Virus record (IMG/VR): IMGVR_UViG_3300002180_000016
Span: 32,305-54,382 of that record
Strand: one strand, 5' to 3'
Length of the DNA: 22,078 nt
Source: a virus
Position numbers and translations under genes: made by a program. Shown here one piece after another: positions 5,701 to 13,948 of the stretch. Each line of letters starts with the position of its first letter. The stretch's first letter is position 1. A model generated the notes under the pieces. That model did not search any database, was not told the DNA's origin, and saw only the letters and a program-made list of their open reading frames with translations.

Positions 5701-8370
5701 CTATATCCAATTCTCTTTAATTTCATCGTCAAGATAGTTTATCTCGACTTCATCTTTAGTATATTGCGTATGCACCTTATCATCGAGGTAGTTAACAAGA
5801 CGCTTATGAGTAGTATCTTCAGTTACAAAGGGTTTACGTGTTGGGGTGAATATTGCATCACTAATTGCATTAGATGCATATACACGTACACCTGATAGAG
5901 TAGTTTCAAAAGTTAGAGCCGATACTGAGGTACTGGACCATAATGGCGATGCACGTTTACTACGTACTAGGGATAGAGTAGATAGACTTCCAGATGTGAA
6001 TGTCGTGGATGAACGTTTGGATGCTACCAGCGTAATGGCTGAAACGGACTCACTTGAGAATGCTGCAGTTAAACTTGATCCAGGATTAAATACTGCCGTA
6101 GAAGTCGACACACTTGAGAATCGTCCTACAGCACGTAGGGTGGTTATCAATGTGACTTGGGACTGATCAGCACTTAAGAATGACCCATTTGCACGTTTGG
6201 ATGCGAGTAATGCTATTGTCGAAGTGGCTGAGGCACTAAAGGTACGTTGAGATGTGACTGCAGCCAGGGCACCGTTAAAAGTAGCTACCGAAGCTGATGT
6301 CGAAGTGAATACACCTTTAGCCGTTAAGGTGGGTACGAGTTGAGTTGTGCTTGTAGATGAGCTGCTGAATACTGCAAACTTGGAGCCACTAGTGACAAAG
6401 GACGCTGTCGATGCTGCCGTGGCATTAAATATTGCTACGCCATGCTTAGTGGGTGTAAATGCTGTGGTGGATGTGGATGCACTACTAAATGTAGGAGATG
6501 CACGTTTAGATACCAGCATGGCAGTTGTGGAAACTGACGCGCTACTGAATATCGAGGTGGAACGTTTAGATGCCAACAGTGCCAGTGTAGATGTGGCTAC
6601 TGACAGATAGGCTCGGCCGATCGTTGCTGTTGGGGCTGCGGTTAAAGTGCCCGTAGATACGCTGGAGAACTGACGCTGTGCATTGATAGACGCCAACCTA
6701 GCAGTAAAATCAGCCGTAGATGCTGAGGTACTCGCGAATTGAGCTGCGCCTCGTTTAGAATGTGCGAGTGTTAGGGTGCTTGTAGATACACTGTCAAATA
6801 CTGAAGTAGAACGTTTAGAGGTCAACAATGTAGTGGTCGACGTGTCGGTAGATGTAAATTGAGTAGTGCTTCGTTTAGTAGCCGGGAGAATTAATACTGA
6901 AACTGCCGCACTTGAAAAGAGGGTGTTGGAACGTTTGGATGTCAGGAGTGTTAGGGTGCTCACAGATGCACTATTGAATAGTGCAGTGGAGCGTTTAGTA
7001 GTCAGGAGTGCTAAGCTAGAGACTGATGGGCTATTGAATAGTGCTGGCGAACGTTTGGTACTAATAAATTGTGTAGAGGAAACCGAATTGGCTGCAAATG
7101 CGGCAGCACCACTTGTTCGAGGAACAAATTGTGTAACTGATGCACTAACTGAAGCGAAGGTGGCTTTGGTACGTTTAGAGCTAACGAATTGTGCTGCCGA
7201 ACTTGATGCAGACAAGAATATGGGAGACACACGTTTAGTAGTTAAAAACGTAGTAGTAGATACACTTGCGGATACGTATGCAGCGGAACTACGCTTGACG
7301 GCTAGGAGTGCTAAGACGCTCGTTGATGCTGATAAATACGTACGTTGAGAAGTAGAGCCCTCAGCTTCCTCAGACACACTAAACTCGGCCCAGCTAACTT
7401 GAGCCCTAGCCAGTAATGAAGGATTTAAGTATATTGAACTTGTAGATGCAGCTAAGAAGACCGCATTCTCGGCACCACCTACTAGTAACCCATTGAATAC
7501 TGCACCAGACGTAGATGTAGATGCGAATACTGCAGCACCACGCTTAGTCGATACAAATGTGGTCGATGACCCCGATGTGGATGTGAACGTTGCCTTACCT
7601 AATTTAGAGGCTATCAATGCCGTAGCCGATGTAGAGGAACTTAGGAAGGCGGTCAGAATCTTTCTAGAGTTGATGGCAGCCATTGAAGATGTACTAGTAG
7701 CTACAAATGCCGCCTTAGCTCTCTTGGAAGTTGAGAGTACGGTAGTTGATGCGCCGGCTGAAGCAAATATTGGGGATGCACGCTTAGTGGTCAGGAGTGC
7801 TGCAGTTGATACACTAGCAGAGGTAAACGTACGTTGGGTAGTAGTTCCTGCAGCAGTGTATGTCCCATCAATGTCTACGCCGAATAATTGAAGATTGGCG
7901 TTATCTGGCCCTGCTGTCTTAGAGTAGGTCCAAGTGAACCGAATATAAGCGGAGTTCCATTGAGTTGCTGTACCCGTCAGACCTGAGAATGTAACATTTC
8001 TCTGCACTCGTGTACTATCTGCGTGGCTACCAAGATTACCAGTTTCGTTCGTCAGAGGATTTGTCGTATCATTATTAGCATCATAGATACGTGCAGTTAA
8101 GGTACATGTATCATTCGAGAAACCCACAGCTTGGATATCTACATCAATATTGAGCGTATCCATGCTATCAAAATCAGCATTTACATTTGATAGACTGAAC
8201 CACGCAGCACCTGATGTTTCAGAATTATCATTAGCTACCCAATCCGAACTGGCTCCATTAGGTGCATCATTGGCATGTGTATAGAATGGTGTACCCGTAC
8301 CGGCATCATGGAAGATGTCGGCATCGATTAAACCATCAGCATCAAGGAGGAGTTGTGTTAAGGTTGCCAT
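5701..8370 (-). CDS. Large repetitive fibre protein (~32 x 20-residue repeats)
   Basis: An 889-aa protein. Residues 1-~175 form a non-repetitive, beta-rich head (DTLNIDVDIQAVGFS, then CTLTARIYDANN and FSGLTGTATQWNSAYIRFTW) resembling a carbohydrate-binding or jelly-roll domain. Residues ~178-845 are about 32 degenerate 20-residue repeats, consensus aromatic-x-S-x-S-x-S-T-x-x-L-x-x-S/T-K-R-x4. The last ~45 residues are charged, with two NYLDD motifs. The repeats are Ser/Thr-rich with regularly spaced hydrophobic and KR positions, suggesting a beta-solenoid or fibrous shaft. No chaperone or peptidase domain is visible. The ATG at 8370 overlaps the TAA of the LamG gene (TAATG). Probably a virion adhesin or fibre; not identified by homology. 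Confidence 0.7.
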   Translation of the reverse strand: MATLTQLLLDADGLIDADIFHDAGTGTPFYTHANDAPNGASSDWVANDNSETSGAAWFSLSNVNADFDSMDTLNIDVDIQAVGFSNDTCTLTARIYDANNDTTNPLTNETGNLGSHADSTRVQRNVTFSGLTGTATQWNSAYIRFTWTYSKTAGPDNANLQLFGVDIDGTYTAAGTTTQRTFTSASVSTAALLTTKRASPIFASAGASTTVLSTSKRAKAAFVATSTSSMAAINSRKILTAFLSSSTSATALIASKLGKATFTSTSGSSTTFVSTKRGAAVFASTSTSGAVFNGLLVGGAENAVFLAASTSSIYLNPSLLARAQVSWAEFSVSEEAEGSTSQRTYLSASTSVLALLAVKRSSAAYVSASVSTTTFLTTKRVSPIFLSASSSAAQFVSSKRTKATFASVSASVTQFVPRTSGAAAFAANSVSSTQFISTKRSPALFNSPSVSSLALLTTKRSTALFNSASVSTLTLLTSKRSNTLFSSAAVSVLILPATKRSTTQFTSTDTSTTTLLTSKRSTSVFDSVSTSTLTLAHSKRGAAQFASTSASTADFTARLASINAQRQFSSVSTGTLTAAPTATIGRAYLSVATSTLALLASKRSTSIFSSASVSTTAMLVSKRASPTFSSASTSTTAFTPTKHGVAIFNATAASTASFVTSGSKFAVFSSSSTSTTQLVPTLTAKGVFTSTSASVATFNGALAAVTSQRTFSASATSTIALLASKRANGSFLSADQSQVTLITTLRAVGRFSSVSTSTAVFNPGSSLTAAFSSESVSAITLVASKRSSTTFTSGSLSTLSLVRSKRASPLWSSTSVSALTFETTLSGVRVYASNAISDAIFTPTRKPFVTEDTTHKRLVNYLDDKVHTQYTKDEVEINYLDDEIKENWI
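5836..7836 (-). repeat. Degenerate ~60-bp tandem coding repeat, four blocks
   Basis: Within the fibre gene, units of about 60 bp encode the 20-residue repeats. A variant unit starting with Q-R-(T/Q)-(F/Y) recurs near 7830, 7345, 6678 and 6243, cutting the array into four blocks of about 7, 11, 7 and 7 units (counted by eye). The repeat keeps several antisense frames open; these are artefacts. AAACGT or its near variants (Lys-Arg codons) recur with the period on the coding strand. Confidence 0.8.
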
Positions 8371-11300
8371 TATGGAACATTAGCCTCCAATTCTAGGAAC
8401 AGATCATCATAATCGGTGATACTTGCAATCTGAGGTGCAGTTAATGTTTGAATGGCATCAGTATATGAATCACTGATGCTCGTATGAGTCCAAGATGCAA
8501 TGATCGCAGTTGTGGATGTGGGGACCATCATAGGTGCGGCGGGTTTGAATACTTGATAAGGATTGCGCTGCAGGCTATCTATTTCGGCTTGAGTTAATTC
8601 CGCATTGAACACATAGAAGTAGTCGAACCATCCGCGATAGGCGTAAGTCCCATTTATACCACCTTGGAACAGTGTATCCAGATACCAGTCGGTAGATATA
8701 CCAGTTCCAGACAGATAAGCGTTTTTGCCTTGGTACATCCTGATATCACTCGAAGATGTACCTTCACCACTGGAAGATATCGCCTTATGATCCATCCCAC
8801 TTTCAAAGTCAGTGATATTGGTTTCAGTGACGTGTTCAGCAGATGTCAGATTGCCAGAAAAACTTAAATATGCTGCATTACGTTCCCATAGGTAGTTATT
8901 ACTCTCTTCCGACGCCGTACCACAAATCCTACCATCATTCGCCGTGCTAGCCTGACTTCGCCATGCGACAGTCCAAGGATCGTTCATAGAAAAATCCATA
9001 CCCGGAGATATAGAGGACCACATATTAGTGACGCAAAGTAAAGTCTGGCGACCTTCATGAATTTCAGCAATACCTGCCGCCGGATAAAGTGATATCTGAT
9101 GATTACCCGTGTAATCAACGATCTTGCGTTGGCCGTCAAACAGGCAGCACAGCTTCAACTTTTGCGCCAGAGGATTGCTCATATCCAAGACCACTTTACC
9201 TACGGGCTTGCGATCAAGTTCTGAGAAGTCTGGGTGTAGTGACTTAGGTAACTCCGTCATAGTGAACCCACCGGAGCCTTGAACTAGACGTGCAGTTAAG
9301 TCTATGGCTTGGCTTGTATTGGAACGTTTGTAGCGATACTTGAGCCTATGGGCTGACTCAGTGTTTACGGTTCCTCCAGGATTGGACAGGCTCACTTTAC
9401 ATTTGTCTGCTGTGGGGGAACTTTCAGACTGGATGTAATCTACATCACTAGCGGTGACTTCATCTATTGCCGAGTACAGATCAATATTCGATCCTGTATC
9501 ACGAGTCCAACCGCCGTCAGTATCGTCAGCGTCTGGACGCAAATAAAGTGTAGCACTAGCCGAAACCTGCGCGAATGCGACTGCAGGTACAGCAGGCTTG
9601 AATACTTGATAGGGGTCGGCGTGCAACTCTCGTACCTCTGAGGCGCTTAACTCTTTATCAAGGATGAAAACGTAGCCAACATCACTATCTAAGGTGTGTG
9701 CATTTTGGTCGTCATAATAGTAGCCTACTCGAGTTCTTCCTGTGGTGCTTTCAGTGAAAGTCATATTAGGTTGTGACCCGTAAGAACTAACCTCAATACT
9801 ATCAACATAAATTGCCCCCGGATCACCTTGAGTCATGGTCGCGGCCACATCGTGCCAATTACCATCCGACACATCTACTGATATCCCAGACATGGCGGTT
9901 GTACCTGTACCTACAAACACATTCGTCTGAGCGTCATTCCGTTTGATATTGAAGTGGCACCCAGAAGTACCCCAAACGGATTGATTAGTGTCCGCGATCA
10001 TAACGGAATTTGCACCGTTATTCGGGGTTAAAGAACCATTCCACTTTTGACGACACATAAACGTCAACGCATTCTTAGCCTTGATAATACCGGAACGTTC
10101 CCAATAGTTAACCGCAGATCCTAAACCATAAAATTTACCGGCCCTAACTCCATAGCCAGTGCTGGTGCCTATACGTCTCATAGGGGACGGGTCAGGCTTG
10201 AACGATACTAACGCTCCGCCACGGGGGATGATCGCCTCAACAATATGCCGCCCAAATTTATTCGACCTGTCAATCTCAATTGAGGTGATGGGATGCTTCT
10301 TAGGTACGAAGTCTGGGTGAGCACGCTTAGGCAGCTCAATCGGATAGGTGGATGTCACTACGTCAGATATGAACATAGGCATAGGAACGATGGGTTTGAG
10401 AATCTGGTATGGGTCGTCAGATATTGCCTTGATCTCAAGTGCAGTTAATTCCCGACTCCATATAGCTGACCATTCAGACCGCCCTTCCGCACCATTCCTA
10501 TTTTCATCAATACTGAACAGACACACCGCCGGAACAGTGACCGCCCCAACATCCCCGCTAATAATAGTATCAGTTTCTTTTAATACACCGTCTTCGAATA
10601 TTGAAGAAAAGCCGTCTTTTCTAGTCAGGATAATGCTTCTATAAGTAGTGTTTGAAAATGCTGGGGTAGTGAACTCACGTTTCTGATATGTTCCTGCGGC
10701 ATTGTAGCCAATCGTGAACAGGTCTGATACTTGTTGATATAGATATACGGAAGCATAAGGAGCTATGTACGAACTTCTGGTCGCAGGGACGGACATAACA
10801 CCCCTATCAATCACGTTAGATGGTAGTGAGAATTTACCTCCAAAGGTGAACTCATTACTACCTCCAAGCCCAATCACTGAAGGTGCTTCAAAAACCCAGC
10901 CAGCATCTGACGAATTATTACTGGCAATAACCCTAGCGTTGTCTCCGATCTCACGCGCACCAGTTGCGTCGATACGTTTGGCACGTGTACCGTCCACATA
11001 ATTTCGGTCACCACTTTGAAAGAACAACAATCCCTTAGTTAAAGGGTTGGACCAATCTATGGCCACAGCGCCAGTAGGTTGGCGGCCTCTGATTGCGAAG
11101 TCAGGATGCAGGCGTTTAGGCAGCTCAAGTGGGTAGGTAGTTGTCACTACGTCAAGTATGGGTGTGGATATGAACGTATGCATAGGAATAGCAGGCTTGA
11201 GTAGTTGGTAAGGGTCTACATGTAGACTTTTAGCTTCTGCAGGAGTCAGCTCACTATCAAAGATATAGACATAATCAAGCCAGCCCTCATAGTTGTAGCC

Positions 11301-11912
11301 TTCACTGTTATATGAACTCAAAACCTGTTTAATTTTATAGGCAAGTGTAGCTGTGGAACTGGTAAGGTACCCTACACCATTTTCGTACATACGTAGATCA
11401 CTGCTAGAAACTCCGCCACCACTTGAAGTTACGACCTTACTAGCAAATTGGCTGAAATTTGCAATGTTGGTCTCGTTATAGCTACTGCTGCTAAATGCCT
11501 CCAATCTCAGATAAGAGCCGGGACGCTCCCACAGGTTGGTGTCAGTCTCGGACCTATCACCCGCAATCATACTGCCGTTAGCGAGGTCTTCTTGTTGGCT
11601 ACGCCACGCAATAGACCATGGATCAGTATTCAAGTAATCTATTCGGGGCTCAACTTCCAGATAGCCGTTAGGGGTATCTGTCTTATAGAGTACCTCACGA
11701 CCTTTGAATATCTGGCCGACTCCATTATCATCTACCCACGATAAACTGTGACGCCCAGTTAAATCAATTTGAGCACCGTTATTTCTGAAAAGTATTCCCA
11801 GTCTAAGTTTTCGTGCCAACGGGTGGGACATGTCCAAGGCCACGGGGCCGGTAGGTTTAACTCCGGCTCTGTGATCTGGGTGCAGATATTTAGGTAGCGT
11901 CAGGAGCGTCAT
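8370..11912 (-). CDS. Multi-domain LamG/concanavalin-like phage surface protein
   Basis: A 1180-aa protein with four related units at residues ~5-246, 262-514, 525-780 and 886-1132. Each opens with LPK-x-x-HPDF/H and (A/V)-x-D-x-S-(N/H)-(P/K), and closes with EL-(T/S)-x-x-E followed by DPYQ(L/I/V)(L/F)KP. Between are beta strands typical of LamG (concanavalin A-like) folds, which bind glycans. Units 1 and 4 are most alike (DPWSIAWRSQ / DPWTVAWRSQ; SSSDLRMY / SSSDIRMY). Residues ~786-882 (LYLRPDADDTDGGWT...) and 1137-1180 (IIASWTHTSIS..., ITDYDDLFLELEA) look like two halves of one other domain, split by unit 4. Likely a receptor- or glycan-binding virion protein. The start at ATG 11912 has AAGGGGG upstream. 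Confidence 0.75.
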   Translation of the reverse strand: MTLLTLPKYLHPDHRAGVKPTGPVALDMSHPLARKLRLGILFRNNGAQIDLTGRHSLSWVDDNGVGQIFKGREVLYKTDTPNGYLEVEPRIDYLNTDPWSIAWRSQQEDLANGSMIAGDRSETDTNLWERPGSYLRLEAFSSSSYNETNIANFSQFASKVVTSSGGGVSSSDLRMYENGVGYLTSSTATLAYKIKQVLSSYNSEGYNYEGWLDYVYIFDSELTPAEAKSLHVDPYQLLKPAIPMHTFISTPILDVVTTTYPLELPKRLHPDFAIRGRQPTGAVAIDWSNPLTKGLLFFQSGDRNYVDGTRAKRIDATGAREIGDNARVIASNNSSDAGWVFEAPSVIGLGGSNEFTFGGKFSLPSNVIDRGVMSVPATRSSYIAPYASVYLYQQVSDLFTIGYNAAGTYQKREFTTPAFSNTTYRSIILTRKDGFSSIFEDGVLKETDTIISGDVGAVTVPAVCLFSIDENRNGAEGRSEWSAIWSRELTALEIKAISDDPYQILKPIVPMPMFISDVVTSTYPIELPKRAHPDFVPKKHPITSIEIDRSNKFGRHIVEAIIPRGGALVSFKPDPSPMRRIGTSTGYGVRAGKFYGLGSAVNYWERSGIIKAKNALTFMCRQKWNGSLTPNNGANSVMIADTNQSVWGTSGCHFNIKRNDAQTNVFVGTGTTAMSGISVDVSDGNWHDVAATMTQGDPGAIYVDSIEVSSYGSQPNMTFTESTTGRTRVGYYYDDQNAHTLDSDVGYVFILDKELSASEVRELHADPYQVFKPAVPAVAFAQVSASATLYLRPDADDTDGGWTRDTGSNIDLYSAIDEVTASDVDYIQSESSPTADKCKVSLSNPGGTVNTESAHRLKYRYKRSNTSQAIDLTARLVQGSGGFTMTELPKSLHPDFSELDRKPVGKVVLDMSNPLAQKLKLCCLFDGQRKIVDYTGNHQISLYPAAGIAEIHEGRQTLLCVTNMWSSISPGMDFSMNDPWTVAWRSQASTANDGRICGTASEESNNYLWERNAAYLSFSGNLTSAEHVTETNITDFESGMDHKAISSSGEGTSSSDIRMYQGKNAYLSGTGISTDWYLDTLFQGGINGTYAYRGWFDYFYVFNAELTQAEIDSLQRNPYQVFKPAAPMMVPTSTTAIIASWTHTSISDSYTDAIQTLTAPQIASITDYDDLFLELEANVP

Positions 11913-11921
11913 GATGCCCCC

Positions 11922-12494
11922 TTATGCGGCTGGCCCGTGGGTCATTGGCGTCATGGTAATGTGGGTCTCATCCATGGCGGTGTGCATAGATGCAGTCGAG
12001 TTATTCTCGATCACAAGAATACCGTATCTGTGATCGGGGATAATGATGCCCACATGGCCGATGTTGATCGTTGCTGCACGTAAAATAAGGGAGCCAACGT
12101 ATTGCAATTGACCCAGCAAGCCATCTGTTTCAGTTACGTCGGCATCGGTACCAGTCAATGATCCGGGGTTACCCGTTGCGGCCGTTGCCGAGGGAGAACC
12201 GCCCCAGTAGAAATCGACTGTCTCACCATCTACAGGGGTAGCGGCATGTTCAAGACATGCATCAACTCGATACCAAGGCGCACGTGCAGCCCCAAGATCA
12301 GCTGTCTTTGTAGACTCTCGCGACCCCCCAGATGCAGCCAAACTAGTCAGATCCATCTGAACACCTGTAGGTGTGCCAATGATGATACTGTTTGCTGCAG
12401 TCGTGGGAGGACCTGCACCCGCAGTTGGAAAGTCAGTTACATCACGGAACATCAATTGAGTTCCATTAATTAGGAGTGTGGTTTCGTTCGCCAT
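11922..12494 (-). CDS. Conserved phage structural-type protein, unknown role
   Basis: A 190-aa protein beginning MANETTLLINGTQLMFRDVT. It is rich in Ala, Gly and Thr, with a beta-like profile (SIIIGTPTGVQMDLTSLAAS, then APWYRVDACLEHAATPVDGE, a VDFYWGGSPSA strand, and GILVIENNSTASMHTAMDE). It overlaps the upstream gene at TAATG 12494 and is followed 9 bp later by the LamG gene. The W-G-G-S-P-S segment and the run of adjacent virion genes recall small structural proteins seen near adhesin genes in aquatic siphophages. I cannot name a domain. Probably a virion or baseplate-associated protein, by position. Confidence 0.55.
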   Translation of the reverse strand: MANETTLLINGTQLMFRDVTDFPTAGAGPPTTAANSIIIGTPTGVQMDLTSLAASGGSRESTKTADLGAARAPWYRVDACLEHAATPVDGETVDFYWGGSPSATAATGNPGSLTGTDADVTETDGLLGQLQYVGSLILRAATINIGHVGIIIPDHRYGILVIENNSTASMHTAMDETHITMTPMTHGPAA

Positions 12495-12910
12495 TAGATT
12501 TCACCTCGTGCTTTTTTGACGTGGCTGGATGTGATCAAGCCTGAATACTGAAGTTCATTTGCGATCTCAGTGGCGCGACTGATCGTTTCAGAACGTAAGG
12601 TGTTAAGATTGGAAACAGTTGCGCCGGATGTGAACACATCAACTACGAACAGTTGTGCCAACCCATCAACTTCAGGATTGTGTTCGTTAATTGCACAAAA
12701 TGCCAACCATTGTGACTTTTTGGTGTCGGATAGTAGAGTATATTGCCCTGCATCAGTCGCTGCCCATATTTCAGCACCTGTCATACTTGATTTAATGCGG
12801 CTAATATCCAGTGCGTTCATTTGATCCGCTGCAAGCTGGGCGTCTACATCATATGCGCCTGATACAGGATGCGCCTGAGCCAGTTCCGCGGTTAGTGTAG
12901 CATAATTCAT
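12494..12910 (-). CDS. Conserved phage protein of unknown function
   Basis: A 138-aa mostly helical protein. It contains AQAHPVSGAYDVDAQLAADQ, then MTGAEIWAATDAGQYTLLSD, then KKSQWLAFCAINEHNPEVDG and a C-terminal ETISRATEIANELQYSGLIT. The sequence order (HPV-G-Y, helix, M-G-E-I-W/F-A-A-T-D, L-x-D-x-K-K-x-x-W-L-x-F-C, ..S-R-A-x-E-L/I) is a pattern I have met repeatedly in structural clusters of aquatic phages, without a known role. The ribosome binding site AAGGGA sits inside the end of the winged-helix gene; the stop overlaps the next ATG (TAATG). It could be a minor virion or assembly factor. Confidence 0.6.
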   Translation of the reverse strand: MNYATLTAELAQAHPVSGAYDVDAQLAADQMNALDISRIKSSMTGAEIWAATDAGQYTLLSDTKKSQWLAFCAINEHNPEVDGLAQLFVVDVFTSGATVSNLNTLRSETISRATEIANELQYSGLITSSHVKKARGEI

Positions 12911-12911
12911 G

Positions 12912-13238
12912 TTATAATTCCCTTTCGATAATCTTTACATCACCTCTGAAGACGTATCCGATCCCTTTACATGCTTCTATACATTCAAACGATCCGAATT
13001 TCTTCTCACACTTACGTCTAATTCGTTTGATGCAACTATCAACGCACCTATCGTTTGGATTAGCTGCCTCACCCCAAGCTGCATCAATTATTTGATTACG
13101 TGTTTTGATGAACTCGGGATGCCGCATTAAACATTTTAGAATATTGCCTTCTTTTGATGTCAGCATGACACTTAGATCCCCTAACCATAACTTATACGTG
13201 TTAAAGCATAAGCGGTACTCGGAGACCGAGGATGGCAT
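12912..13238 (-). CDS. Stand-alone OmpR/PhoB-type winged-helix DNA-binding protein
   Basis: A 108-aa protein consisting of one Trans_reg_C (OmpR/PhoB-type) winged helix and no receiver domain. Recognisable parts: an N-terminal beta sheet (YRLCFNTYKLWLGDLSVML), LTSKEGNILKCLMRHP (helix 1), KTRNQIIDAAWG (helix 2), RCVDSCIKRIRRKCEKKFG (recognition helix) and IEACKGIGYVF (wing hairpin with the signature G-x-G-Y-x-F). These are the family's diagnostic positions (LT..E..LL..L, R..L...VWG, R.VD..I.RLRRK, I.TV.G.GY.F). It lies among virion genes and is translationally coupled to its upstream neighbour (TAATG at 13238). It may regulate late phage or host promoters. It has five cysteines, unusual for this fold. 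Confidence 0.85.
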   Translation of the reverse strand: MPSSVSEYRLCFNTYKLWLGDLSVMLTSKEGNILKCLMRHPEFIKTRNQIIDAAWGEAANPNDRCVDSCIKRIRRKCEKKFGSFECIEACKGIGYVFRGDVKIIEREL

Positions 13239-13621
13239 TAGGTCAGAGTAACATCGATATCGCCGATTGCGAACTCAAGTGTATCGCCATCATTGATGGT
13301 TACAGTTGTGAAGCCATCCCATGCCAACATATTACCTACAGTGCTAGCATCAAAGATTGCGCCTGCGAGAACATCACCATAGTTACCCCCTGAAGCAGTG
13401 AATGAGACGAGACCAGTGTTTGCAATCGCCCCACCGGAGCTTGCCCCAAATGTGATTGCTTGACGTGCATATCCGCCCGTTGCAACCTCAGTACCTCCAC
13501 CAGCATCACTGGGGGTGACTGTGAACAGTGCCATATAGACCGTAGTGATGGCTGTAAATGTTTGATTACGAAATACGAAATCAAGAACTTTATCTTCGAG
13601 GTAGTCCGTGAAAGATGACAT
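13238..13621 (-). CDS. Small virion/tail-fibre-like protein
   Basis: A 127-aa product from ATG 13621, chosen because GGAG lies 7 bases upstream; the same frame reaches TTG 13633 but that codon is the ribosome binding site region itself. Sequence: MSSFTDYLEDKVLDFVFRNQ, then YMALFTVTPSDAGGGTEVAT followed by GGYARQAITF, and a C-terminal MLAWDGFTTVTINDGDTLEF. The Y-(M/V)-ALF-T..P.DAG.GTEV..GGYARQ motif is a known repeated signature of small phage structural proteins often annotated as tail-fibre or head proteins. It is the first gene after the promoter at 13667-13695 and starts the adhesin segment. Confidence 0.65.
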   Translation of the reverse strand: MSSFTDYLEDKVLDFVFRNQTFTAITTVYMALFTVTPSDAGGGTEVATGGYARQAITFGASSGGAIANTGLVSFTASGGNYGDVLAGAIFDASTVGNMLAWDGFTTVTINDGDTLEFAIGDIDVTLT

Positions 13622-13666
13622 GGCTTGCTCCAACTAGTGGGTTAAATTCGATGGGTCCTTACTAAT

Positions 13667-13695
13667 ATTATAGTGACTTCAAGGGGAAGTATCAA
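13667..13695 (-). promoter_or_regulatory. Sigma70-like promoter for the adhesin segment
   Basis: On the minus strand TTGATA (13695-13690), a 17-bp spacer and TATAAT (13672-13667) precede the gene at 13621 by 45 bases. It shares the 12-mer TTAACCAGTTGA with the promoter at 5272-5300, and the pattern CAGTTG, 6 bp, CCCCTTGAA (13698-13678) with the terminase promoter (17912-17892). Confidence 0.7.
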
Positions 13696-13699
13696 CTGG

Positions 13700-13948
13700 T
13701 TAACTGATTAAATTGTTGACTATTAGTATTGTAATTCCGCCTAAAGTGGTTGCTAGCCAGTCTGAGACATCTACGATACCCCTACCTAAGGCATCACGAA
13801 CTTCCTTAAGTGCCCCTACCAGACTAGCTGCAATGACACCCCAAGCTGTATCATGTATATCGTAAAAGATATCGGGCAATATTAGAGTAACTATTGCTGA
13901 TATAATTAGGCCTGCAATAAAGTGACCTATAAGATCAGGACGTATCAT
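13700..13948 (-). CDS. Small membrane protein, possible holin
   Basis: An 82-aa protein with hydrophobic segments at about residues 7-27 (IGHFIAGLIISAIVTLIL), 36-46 and 63-80 (LATTLGGITILIVNNLI). The spacing of H..AG near the N-terminus, GALKEVRDALG in the middle and D-W-LATTLGG near the end resembles small YfiM/VanZ-like membrane proteins that occur in phage lysis or late regions. It is translationally coupled to the portal gene (TAATG at 13948). A holin role is a guess based on size, membrane segments and phage context; no endolysin is present in the window to support it. Confidence 0.55.
   Translation of the reverse strand: MIRPDLIGHFIAGLIISAIVTLILPDIFYDIHDTAWGVIAASLVGALKEVRDALGRGIVDVSDWLATTLGGITILIVNNLIS

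Noticed and set aside
5836-7836. CRISPR-like array from regularly spaced repeats
   Set aside because: The repeats are degenerate, contiguous and encode a continuous protein; there are no unique spacers.
5846-7891. Several plus-strand open frames antisense to the fibre gene
   Set aside because: They follow the 60-bp period of the repeats, lack ribosome binding sites and encode compositions dictated by the opposite strand.
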